Assembly: GCF_001598255.1 (NCBI RefSeq)
Contig: NZ_BCYP01000004.1
Span: forward strand, 124,001 to 188,000
Length of the DNA stretch: 64,000 nucleotides
Reading direction: 5' to 3'
DNA from: Mitsuaria chitosanitabida ATCC BAA-476 = NBRC 102408
Lineage (GTDB): Bacteria > Pseudomonadota > Gammaproteobacteria > Burkholderiales > Burkholderiaceae_C
The translations under genes were made by a program, and so were the position numbers. The notes beneath the pieces were generated by a model that did not search any database, was not told the DNA's origin, and was given only the letters and a program-made list of their open reading frames with translations. Below, one piece after another: positions 38,486-45,079 of this stretch (positions within the stretch are counted from its first letter, which is position 1; every line of letters begins with the position of its first letter).

Positions 38486-39886
38486 ATGGCTGAATTCAAG
38501 GAAGCACCCGCCGGCGCTCCGATGGGCGCGCGGCTCATGACGTGGGTGGACAACCGGTTCCCCGCGTCCCAGCTCTACAAGGAGCACATGTCGGAGTACT
38601 ACGCTCCGAAGAACTTCAACTGGTGGTACATCTTCGGCTCGCTGGCCCTGCTGGTGCTGGTGATCCAGATCGTCACCGGCATCTTCCTGGTGATGCACTA
38701 CAAGCCCGACGCCGCGCTCGCGTTCGCGTCGGTCGAGTACATCATGCGGGACGTCCCCTGGGGCTGGCTGATCCGCTACATGCACTCGACGGGCGCCTCG
38801 GCGTTCTTCGTCGTGGTCTACCTGCACATGTTCCGCGGGCTGCTGTACGGCTCGTACCGCAAGCCGCGCGAGCTGGTGTGGATCTTCGGCTGCGCGATCT
38901 TCCTGTGCCTGATGGCCGAGGCCTTCATGGGCTACCTGCTCCCGTGGGGCCAGATGTCCTACTGGGGCGCGCAGGTGATCGTGAACCTCTTCGCCGCGGT
39001 CCCGTTCGTGGGGCCGGACCTGGCGCTGCTGATCCGCGGCGACTACGTCGTCGGCGACGCGACGCTGAACCGCTTCTTCAGCTTCCACGTCATCGCGGTG
39101 CCGCTGGTGCTGCTGGGCCTGGTGGTGGCGCACATCATCGCGCTGCATGAAGTGGGGTCGAACAACCCGGACGGCGTCGAGATCAAGGCGAAGAAGGGCC
39201 CGGACGGACACCCGCTCGACGGCATCCCGTTCCACCCGTACTACACGGTGCACGACATCTTCGGCGTCGGCCTGTTCCTGATGGCCTTCACGGCGATCAT
39301 CTTCTTCGCGCCGGAACTGGGCGGCTACTTCCTGGAGTACAACAACTTCATCCCCGCCGACCCGCTGAAGACCCCGTCGCACATCGCGCCGGTCTGGTAC
39401 TTCACGCCGTTCTACTCGATGCTGCGCGCGACCACCGACGTGATGGTCACCGTGCTGTGCGTGGTGGTGGCGGCGGCCGCGGTCATGACGGTGCTGCGCA
39501 GCGCCTTCTCCGCCAAGGGCAAGGTGGCGACCATCGTCCTGGCGGCGGTGGGCATCGCGCTGCTGAAGTTCTTCGACGCGAAGTTCTGGGGTGTCGTGGT
39601 GATGGGCGGCGCCGTGATCATCCTGTTCTTCCTGCCCTGGCTGGACCACAGCCCGGTCAAGTCGATCCGCTACCGCCCCGACTGGCACAAGTACCTGTAC
39701 GGCATCTTCGTCGTGGACTTCCTGGTGCTGGGCTACCTGGGCATCAAGCCGCCGTCGGACGCGGGCACCCTCGTGTCGCAGGTCGGCACGCTGTACTACT
39801 TCGGCTTCTTCCTGCTGATGCCGTGGTGGAGCCGCGCGGGCTCGTTCAAGCCCGTCCCCGACCGCGTGACCTTCACGCCGCACTGA
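38486..39886 (+). CDS. petB: Ubiquinol-cytochrome c reductase cytochrome b subunit
   Basis: A 466-residue membrane protein with two b hemes, the quinone-oxidising and -reducing core of the bc1 complex. Eight to nine helices are visible. The heme-ligating histidines lie in RYMHSTGASAFFVVVYLHMFR and in the RFFSFHVIAVPLVLLGLVVAHIIALH pair region. The Qo-site sequence PEW-type is present as PADPLKTPSHIAPVWYF, in which the family PEWY reads PVWY. A longer C-terminus than in mitochondria (extra helices to residue 450) is normal for betaproteobacteria. Confidence 0.97.
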   Translation: MAEFKEAPAGAPMGARLMTWVDNRFPASQLYKEHMSEYYAPKNFNWWYIFGSLALLVLVIQIVTGIFLVMHYKPDAALAFASVEYIMRDVPWGWLIRYMHSTGASAFFVVVYLHMFRGLLYGSYRKPRELVWIFGCAIFLCLMAEAFMGYLLPWGQMSYWGAQVIVNLFAAVPFVGPDLALLIRGDYVVGDATLNRFFSFHVIAVPLVLLGLVVAHIIALHEVGSNNPDGVEIKAKKGPDGHPLDGIPFHPYYTVHDIFGVGLFLMAFTAIIFFAPELGGYFLEYNNFIPADPLKTPSHIAPVWYFTPFYSMLRATTDVMVTVLCVVVAAAAVMTVLRSAFSAKGKVATIVLAAVGIALLKFFDAKFWGVVVMGGAVIILFFLPWLDHSPVKSIRYRPDWHKYLYGIFVVDFLVLGYLGIKPPSDAGTLVSQVGTLYYFGFFLLMPWWSRAGSFKPVPDRVTFTPH

Positions 39887-39911
39887 TCGCCAACGTCACG
39901 GAGTCGAACGA

Positions 39912-40694
39912 ATGAAGAAAATCATCGCCACGCTGTTGACGTCCATCGCGCTCGGGACCGGGCTGATGTCGACGGCGTCCGCGTCGGAGGGCGGCATCGA
40001 GTGGGACCGTTTCCCGGTCTCCAAGATGAACGACATGGCGGCGCTGCAGAACGGCGCCAAGATCTTCGTCAACTACTGCCTGAACTGCCACAGCGCGAAT
40101 TTCATGCGCTACAACCGGCTCAAGGACCTGGACCTGACCGACGAGCAGATCAAGGCCAACCTGCTGTTCGCCGGGGAGAAGGTGGGCGAGACGATGAAGG
40201 TCTCGCTGGACCCGAAACAGGCCAAGGAGTGGTTCGGGACCACCCCGCCCGACCTGACCGTGATCGCCCGTTCGCGGGCCGACGGCAGCAAGGGATCGGG
40301 GGCGGATTACCTGTACACCTACCTGCGAAAGTACTACCGCGACGAAACCAAGGCCACGGGATGGAATAATCTCGCTTTCCCCAGCGTGGCCATGCCGCAT
40401 GTGCTGTGGGAGCTCCAGGGCGTCCGCACCGCCAGGTTCGAGGAAGAAAAAGACCCGCATGACCCGTCCAAGGTCGCGCATGTCTTCAAGGGCTTCGAAC
40501 AGGTCACGCCCGGAACGATGACGACGCAGCAGTACGACGAGACCATCGCCGACCTGGTCGCCTATCTCCAGTGGATGGGCGAGCCGGCGCAAGGTCTGCG
40601 GTTCAGGCTCGGCATCATCGTGGTGCTGTTCCTGCTGGGGTTCACCGTGTTCGCCTGGCGCTTGAACGCCTCCTATTGGAAGGACGTCAAGTAA
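39912..40694 (+). CDS. petC: Ubiquinol-cytochrome c reductase cytochrome c1 subunit
   Basis: A 260-residue membrane-anchored c-type cytochrome. A signal peptide of about 24 residues (ending ASAS-E) exports it. The heme-binding CLNCHSANFMRYNRL is near residue 57, with a distal Met ligand probably in FPSVAMPHVLW. A C-terminal helix (GIIVVLFLLGFTVFAWRLN) anchors it. Heme attachment would rely on the ccm genes present in this window, if no other maturation system exists in the genome. It ends petABC. Confidence 0.96.
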   Translation: MKKIIATLLTSIALGTGLMSTASASEGGIEWDRFPVSKMNDMAALQNGAKIFVNYCLNCHSANFMRYNRLKDLDLTDEQIKANLLFAGEKVGETMKVSLDPKQAKEWFGTTPPDLTVIARSRADGSKGSGADYLYTYLRKYYRDETKATGWNNLAFPSVAMPHVLWELQGVRTARFEEEKDPHDPSKVAHVFKGFEQVTPGTMTTQQYDETIADLVAYLQWMGEPAQGLRFRLGIIVVLFLLGFTVFAWRLNASYWKDVK

Positions 40695-40703
40695 AAGTCC
40701 GAT

Positions 40704-40760
40704 GATCCGGCGCGAGCCGGATCCTCACGCGCAGTGGGGCGCCGAAAGGCTCCCACTGCG
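40704..40760 (+). terminator. Tandem hairpins between petC and sspA
   Basis: Two stem-loops follow petC. The first is GATCCGGC-GCGA-GCCGGATC (40704-40723). The second is CGCAGTGGG with partner CCCACTGCG (40730-40738 and 40752-40760), followed by a T-rich TTGTCGTTTGTTT. The second looks like a terminator or attenuator for petABC, allowing partial read-through into sspA. Confidence 0.65.
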
Positions 40761-40814
40761 TTGTCGTTTGTTTAGAAGAAGGAAGCCGAGAGGTTTCCAC
40801 AGGAGTCCACTGCC

Positions 40815-41432
40815 ATGATGGTGCTTTATTCCGGAACCACTTGCCCCTATTCGCACCGTTGCCGGTTCGTTCTGTTCGAGAAGGGCATGGACTTCGAGAT
40901 CCGGGACGTCGACCTGTTCGCCAAGCCCGAGGACATCGCGCTGATGAACCCCTACAACGAGGTGCCCATCCTCGTTGAACGCGACCTGATCCTGTACGAG
41001 TCGCACATCATCAACGAGTACATCGACGAGCGCTTCCCGCATCCGCAGCTGATGCCCGGCGACCCGGTCGCCCGTGCCCGCGTGCGCCTGTTCCTGTTCA
41101 ACTTCGAGAAGGAGCTGTTCGCCCACGTCAACGTGCTGGAGAACCGCGGCCAGGCCACGAAGCCGACGGAGAAGCAACTGGAGAAGGCCCGTTCGCAGAT
41201 CCGTGACCGCCTGACGCAACTGGCCCCGATCTTCCTGAAGAACAAGTACATGCTGGGCGACGACTTCTCGATGCTGGACGTCGCGATCGCTCCGCTGCTG
41301 TGGCGTCTGGACTACTACGGCATCGACATGTCGAAGAACGCCGTGCCGCTGCTGAAGTACGCCGAACGGATCTTCTCGCGTCCGGCCTACATCGAGGCGC
41401 TGACGCCCTCCGAGAAGGTGATGCGCAAGTAA
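40815..41432 (+). CDS. sspA: Stringent starvation protein A (GST-fold, RNA polymerase-associated)
   Basis: A 205-residue glutathione-S-transferase-fold protein lacking the usual catalytic set. SspA binds RNA polymerase and alters transcription in stationary phase and stress. It has the N-terminal MVLYSGTTCPYSHRCRFVLFEKGMDFE, a thioredoxin-like domain, then an all-helical domain with the conserved MLGDDFSMLDVAIAPLLWRLDYYGI. The Met at position 2 may be the true start. sspB follows after 14 nt, as in E. coli and Burkholderiales. Confidence 0.94.
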   Translation: MMVLYSGTTCPYSHRCRFVLFEKGMDFEIRDVDLFAKPEDIALMNPYNEVPILVERDLILYESHIINEYIDERFPHPQLMPGDPVARARVRLFLFNFEKELFAHVNVLENRGQATKPTEKQLEKARSQIRDRLTQLAPIFLKNKYMLGDDFSMLDVAIAPLLWRLDYYGIDMSKNAVPLLKYAERIFSRPAYIEALTPSEKVMRK

Positions 41433-41438
41433 TACACT
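41433..41438 (+). promoter_or_regulatory. Possible -10 hexamer just ahead of sspB
   Basis: TACACT begins immediately after the sspA TAA stop and ends 8 nt before the sspB ATG. This is the same hexamer and nearly the same spacing as ahead of hisI. It would allow an almost leaderless sspB transcript. No -35 is evident, since that region is inside sspA. Confidence 0.35.
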
Positions 41439-41446
41439 GCGGCGCT

Positions 41447-41971
41447 ATGGATGACAGCAAGGACGGCGGCGCTTCTTCCGCCAGCTCGACGCGACCCTAT
41501 CTGATCCGTGCCCTGCACGAGTGGTGCACCGACAACGGGTTCACGCCCTACATCGCCGTGCATGTGGATCGGACGGTGCAGGTCCCTCTGGAGTACGTCA
41601 GCAACAACGAGATCGTGCTGAACGTCGGTTTCGACGCGACCAGCAACCTGGACCTGGGCAATGAACTGATCGTGTTCAAGGCCCGGTTCGGTGGTGTCGC
41701 GCGTGAGATCCAGGTACCGGTGGATCATGTCGTCGCGATCTACGCGCGGGAGAACGGGCAGGGCATGGCCTTCCCGCCGCCCACGCCGGAAGAGTCCGCC
41801 GCGGCCCCGCGCCCGGCGCCGAGCGCGCCGCGCGGTCTGCGCCTGGCCTCGGACGCCGACAGCGAACCGCCCAAGCCGGAACCCGAACCGACACCCGCCG
41901 CCGGTCCCGAGGATGACGATCCCGGTGCCGGTCCGTCGGGTGGTCGCCCGGCGCTCAAGCGCATCAAGTGA
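41447..41971 (+). CDS. sspB: ClpXP adaptor SspB
   Basis: A 174-residue adaptor that delivers ssrA-tagged and some other proteins to the ClpXP protease. The N-terminal domain has RPYLIRALHEWCTDNGFTPYIAVHVD and IVLNVGFDATSNLDLGNELIVFKARFGG, the substrate-binding fold. A long acidic, Pro-rich linker (about 110-165) leads to the C-terminal ClpX-binding tail ending GRPALKRIK, matching the family's xRPxLxxxK tail. It is followed by a strong terminator. Confidence 0.96.
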   Translation: MDDSKDGGASSASSTRPYLIRALHEWCTDNGFTPYIAVHVDRTVQVPLEYVSNNEIVLNVGFDATSNLDLGNELIVFKARFGGVAREIQVPVDHVVAIYARENGQGMAFPPPTPEESAAAPRPAPSAPRGLRLASDADSEPPKPEPEPTPAAGPEDDDPGAGPSGGRPALKRIK

Positions 41972-41975
41972 CAGG

Positions 41976-42003
41976 ACGGTCCGGCATCCCCGGACCGTTT
42001 TTC
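41976..42003 (+). terminator. Intrinsic terminator after sspB
   Basis: ACGGTCCGG-CATCC-CCGGACCGT followed directly by TTTTTCATT forms a 9-bp G/C-rich stem with a 5-nt loop and a T-run, 4 nt after the sspB stop codon. Confidence 0.93.
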
Positions 42004-42140
42004 ATTGGGGCGCCCCTGTGACCGAGGGGGATCTCGGCGGGATTCCGGACCGATTTCAGGCCGAGTTCCATTTCGGCCCCTCGGGCAGCGTCTAGAATGC
42101 AGCCCGCGCCGCAGCAATGGCGGCGTTCAGTTTTCAGCGT

Positions 42141-42216
42141 GCCGGCTTAGCTCAGTTGGTAGAGCAACCGCCTTGTAAGCGGTAGGTCGTCAGTTCGAAC
42201 CCGACAGCCGGCACCA
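42141..42216 (+). tRNA. tRNA-Thr (anticodon TGT)
   Basis: A complete cloverleaf. The acceptor stem GCCGGCT pairs with AGCCGGC, the D-arm reads GCTCAGTTGGTAGAGC, the anticodon loop is CTTGTAA with TGT anticodon, and the T-arm has GTTCGAACC. The discriminator A and an encoded CCA (42214-42216) end the gene. It reads codon ACA and, with wobble, others of the Thr box. It stands alone between sspB and the PEP-CTERM gene. No attachment-site duplication or integrase is near it. Confidence 0.97.
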
Positions 42217-42334
42217 TCGAACACCCCTCGAAGCCCCGTTTCGTCCCAGGACGAGCCGGGGCTTCGTTCATTCGGCCCTCCAGCCCTGCGACCGCTGTCC
42301 GCGAGTCCATTGGGTTGTCAATCGCCCGAAAGTC

Positions 42335-42395
42335 ACTGTCGCCCGGCTTGACAGTCTTGTGAACAATCGCACGTATCAATCTGTACGTCATTGAT
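42335..42395. promoter_or_regulatory. Two inverted repeats upstream of the sigma-54 promoter, possible activator sites
   Basis: Two separate inverted repeats share the same architecture: ACTGTC-N9-GACAGT (42335-42355) and ATCAAT-N9-ATTGAT (42375-42395). Their centres are 40 bp apart and lie about 71 and 31 bp upstream of the -24 element. This is where an enhancer-binding protein for a sigma-54 promoter could bind. Their arm sequences differ, so one protein may not bind both. Assignment as activator sites is inference. Confidence 0.4.
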
Positions 42396-42414
42396 TCTGA
42401 TGATGTTTCCCGAG

Positions 42415-42430
42415 TGGCACAGGGTTTGCT
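42415..42430 (+). promoter_or_regulatory. Sigma-54 (RpoN) promoter of the PEP-CTERM gene
   Basis: TGGCACAGGGTTTGCT matches the consensus TGGCAC-G-N4-TTGCW in every position except one, with correct spacing between the GG (-24) and GC (-12) elements. Transcription would begin about 11-12 nt downstream of the GC, near 42441, leaving a leader of about 53 nt before the ATG. Confidence 0.82.
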
Positions 42431-42493
42431 CTAGGCCGCCCCGTGTTCAACACGCCGGCCAACCTCACAGAGCCGGCTTCACAGGGAGTCTTC

Positions 42494-43174
42494 ATGCAGA
42501 GCTTGTTCCGTCGCGGTCTCGCGACCTTGGCCGTCGCCGCCTCCTTGGCCGCGGCCGCCGTGGCCCACGCCGCCCCCACGAATTTCTCCTTCGCTGGCAA
42601 CTTCAGCAAGGCCAACGACGTCCAGACCTTCACCTTCACGGCCAATGGGTCCTCGGCGGTTCGCCTGATCACCTACAGCTATGCCGGCGGCACGCAAGCC
42701 AACGGCACCGTGGTCGCGGCGGGCGGCTTCGACCCGATCCTGGCGCTGTTCGATGCCAGCGGCACCCTGGTCGGCCAGAACGATGACGCCATCAGCAACA
42801 CGACGGGAGCTTGTGGCGACGCGTCGGTCAACCCGGACCCGGTGGGCGGCATGCGCTGGGACACCTGCCTGGACCTGACCCTCGGCGCCGGCGTCTACAC
42901 CGTCTCGGTGATGCAGTTCGACAACTTCGCGCTGGGCCCGAATCTGTCGAGCGGCTTCCGCTACGACGGCAACCCCGATTTCCTGGCCAACCAATGCGCC
43001 AACGGCGTCTTCTGCGACAACGGCCGTCGTGAGCGCACCTCGTTCTGGGCCTTCGACATCCTGAACGTGGAAGGCGCGCAACAGAACGACGTGCCGGAAC
43101 CCGCGTCGCTGGCGCTGGCCGCGATCGCGCTGGCCGGACTGGGCAGCGCGCGCCGCCTGCGCCGCAAGGCCTGA
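42494..43174 (+). CDS. PEP-CTERM sorting-domain protein with DVQ-type repeat region
   Basis: A 226-residue exported protein. A Sec signal peptide of about 26 residues ends AVAHA-A, and the C-terminus has the PEP-CTERM signal: VPEPASLAL, a hydrophobic helix and an Arg-rich end (RRLRRKA). Such proteins are processed by an exosortase and linked to exopolysaccharide production. The mature region has NDVQTFTFTANG, a DVQ-type bacterial pre-peptidase-like beta domain with FDPILALFDASGTLVGQNDD, and four cysteines that could pair. No exosortase gene lies in the window. The upstream sigma-54 promoter indicates conditional expression. The start has GGGAG 6 nt before it. Confidence 0.88.
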   Translation: MQSLFRRGLATLAVAASLAAAAVAHAAPTNFSFAGNFSKANDVQTFTFTANGSSAVRLITYSYAGGTQANGTVVAAGGFDPILALFDASGTLVGQNDDAISNTTGACGDASVNPDPVGGMRWDTCLDLTLGAGVYTVSVMQFDNFALGPNLSSGFRYDGNPDFLANQCANGVFCDNGRRERTSFWAFDILNVEGAQQNDVPEPASLALAAIALAGLGSARRLRRKA

Positions 43175-43184
43175 CCCCGAGGTC

Positions 43185-43214
43185 GCGCGGGGGCGCTCTG
43201 GCGCGGCCCCGCGC
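43185..43214. terminator. G/C-rich hairpin between convergent PEP-CTERM gene and ccmI
   Basis: GCGCGGGG (43185-43192) pairs with CCCCGCGC (43207-43214) in the 62-nt gap between converging stop codons. There is no T-run, so this is only a candidate two-way terminator. Confidence 0.4.
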
Positions 43215-43236
43215 GGCTGAGGACGGCGACTGGCGG

Positions 43237-44046
43237 CTAGGGGCGACCTGGGGTCGCCGATGCCGCCCGGGCCGGTCCCGCCGGCTCGGCCACCCGTGTT
43301 GGCGGGACCACCGTCATCGACGGCCCACCCGCCAGCCGCGCCAGATCGTCGGTCACCCGCTGGGCCATCTCGGAGCCCGGCTCGAGCAGCCCCAGCAGGC
43401 GCGTCCAGTGCCGGCGCGCCGTGACCTGATCGCCGCGCCGCGCCGCCGCCGCGCCGCCCAGGGCGAGCGCCTTGGGCTGATCCGGATCGAGTGCCAGCGC
43501 CGCATCGATGGCCGCCTGAGCCGGCCCCGACAGATCGCCCCCCTGAGCCGATCCCAGCGCATCGGCCAGGTCCGCCTGCAGCTTCGCGCGCAGCGGCGAC
43601 AGGTCCGGAGCACCGGCCAGCGCGATCGCGCGCCGATACGCCTCGGCGGCGTCGTCGTAGCGCTCCTGCACTTCGCGCGAGCGCGCCAGCATCTGCCAGC
43701 CCTGCAGATCGTCCGGCTGCTCGCGCAGCTTCGCGGCCAGGCCCTCGACCATCGCCTCGACGTCCACGCCCGTGGTGGGATGCGGCTCGACAGTGCCGAC
43801 ACCGGTCACGATCTCGGCGGCCGCGCGCGGATTGCCGACTTTCAGGTACACGGTCAAGGCCGCGATCGGCAGGGCCAGGCTCACCAGCGCCGCGGCGCCC
43901 AGACGCCAGGCGCGGCCCACCTGGCGTGGTGAACCCGGCGAAGTCGTCGCCACGCTCTCGGCCCGCAGCAAGGGTCGCAACAGCACGCCCAGCACGAGCA
44001 GCAGCAACGTGGTCGAACCGGCCCACAGCGGGAACAGCGCATTCAT
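43237..44046 (-). CDS. ccmI: Cytochrome c biogenesis protein CcmI
   Basis: A 269-residue apocytochrome chaperone of System I. It has two N-terminal helices (about 5-27 and 47-67) and periplasmic TPR repeats from about residue 90 (QGWQMLARSREVQERYDDAAEAYRRAI, then AIDAALALDPDQPKALALGGAAA). It delivers unfolded apocytochrome to the CcmF-CcmH heme lyase. It is the last gene of the nap-ccm run, overlapping ccmH by 4 nt. The C-terminus is Pro/Ala-rich and shorter than in alphaproteobacterial CcmI. Confidence 0.92.
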   Translation of the reverse strand: MNALFPLWAGSTTLLLLVLGVLLRPLLRAESVATTSPGSPRQVGRAWRLGAAALVSLALPIAALTVYLKVGNPRAAAEIVTGVGTVEPHPTTGVDVEAMVEGLAAKLREQPDDLQGWQMLARSREVQERYDDAAEAYRRAIALAGAPDLSPLRAKLQADLADALGSAQGGDLSGPAQAAIDAALALDPDQPKALALGGAAAARRGDQVTARRHWTRLLGLLEPGSEMAQRVTDDLARLAGGPSMTVVPPTRVAEPAGPARAASATPGRP

Positions 44047-44564
44047 CGGGAAGGTCCTTGTTCGAGAAGATCGTCGACGGACGGCTCGTCCTCGCGCGCA
44101 TCGTCGACGTCCAGCGACGGATCGAAGGCGCCACGCCGGCGCAGCGCGAGCGCCAGGCCGGTCAGGCCGACGATGAGCACCAGGAATGGCCCCGTCCACA
44201 GCAGCCATGTGGAAGGCTGCCACGGCGGCGAGTAGCGGACGAAGGCCCCATAACGCTGCTCGAAGAAGGCCACGATCTCGTCGTCCGCTCGGCCGGCGCG
44301 CAGCTGCTCGCGGATGACCTGACGCATGTCGGCCGCCAGGGGCGCATTCGATTCCGCCACGGTCTGGTTCTGGCAGACGACGCAGCGCAGGTGGTGCGCG
44401 AGCAGGGACTCGCGCGCCTCCAGCACCTCGGACGGTGGCGCCTCGGCTGCCGTGGGGTTGGCGGCCGCCGCCGGCACCGGGGTCAAGGTGAGCCACGAGG
44501 ACACCGCGAACGCCGCGGCCAGCGACATCGATCGTGGCCGCTTCATCAAGCCGATCGCCTTCAT
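44043..44564 (-). CDS. ccmH: Cytochrome c-type biogenesis protein CcmH
   Basis: A 173-residue thiol-redox component of System I. The signal/anchor region (about 13-36) precedes the LRCVVCQNQ motif with Cys61 and Cys64, which resolves the mixed disulfide of apocytochrome. A C-terminal membrane helix is near 118-140 (LLWTGPFLVLIVGLTGLAL). It is the short type, with the TPR part encoded separately by ccmI. It overlaps its neighbours on both sides (ATGA). Confidence 0.94.
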   Translation of the reverse strand: MKAIGLMKRPRSMSLAAAFAVSSWLTLTPVPAAAANPTAAEAPPSEVLEARESLLAHHLRCVVCQNQTVAESNAPLAADMRQVIREQLRAGRADDEIVAFFEQRYGAFVRYSPPWQPSTWLLWTGPFLVLIVGLTGLALALRRRGAFDPSLDVDDAREDEPSVDDLLEQGPSR

Positions 44565-45079
44565 TGCAGTGCCTTCATCGCCGGCATCAGCTTGTCGCGC
44601 CAGACCTCGGCGGTCACGGGGCCCTGATGCCGGAAGCGCACGCGGCCCTGTGCGTCGATGAGGAAGGTCTCCGGCACGCCCTGCACGCCGAAGTCCATGC
44701 CCACCCGGCCGTCGGCGTCCACCGCCGAGGCGCGGTATGGGTTCCCGACGCCGGCCAGCAGCGCCAGCGCCGGCTCGTCCCGGTCCTTGTAGTTGAGCCC
44801 GTAGAGCGGCACGCCGTCGCGCGCGGCGAGCTGGCGCAGCGTGGGCAGTTCCTGCCGGCAGGGCTCGCACCAGGACGCCCAGACGTTGAGCATCCACACC
44901 TGGCCTTTCATGGCTGTCGTGCTGAAGCGTTGGTCCGGTGCCTCGAGCACCGGCCGAACGAATTCCGGCGCCGGTCGGTCGATCAGCGCCGAGGGCAGCA
45001 CCCGCGGGTCGCGGTCCAGTCCCAGGCCCAGCATCAGCGCGAGCCCGAGGAACAGGCCGAGCGGGATCAGGAATCGCAT
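44561..45079 (-). CDS. ccmG: Thiol:disulfide interchange protein CcmG/DsbE
   Basis: A 172-residue membrane-anchored thioredoxin-like reductant that keeps the cysteines of apocytochrome c reduced for heme attachment. An N-terminal anchor (residues 3-20) is followed by the WCEPC active site (Cys71, Cys74) within NVWASWCEPCRQELP, and a cis-proline region GVQGVPETFLID. The start overlaps the ccmF stop by one base. Confidence 0.95.
   Translation of the reverse strand: MRFLIPLGLFLGLALMLGLGLDRDPRVLPSALIDRPAPEFVRPVLEAPDQRFSTTAMKGQVWMLNVWASWCEPCRQELPTLRQLAARDGVPLYGLNYKDRDEPALALLAGVGNPYRASAVDADGRVGMDFGVQGVPETFLIDAQGRVRFRHQGPVTAEVWRDKLMPAMKALQ

Noticed and set aside
42141-43174. tRNA-Thr as an integration site with a transferred PEP-CTERM gene
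   Set aside because: No integrase, no repeated tRNA 3' end and no base-composition break were seen. The PEP-CTERM gene codon use resembles that of its neighbours.
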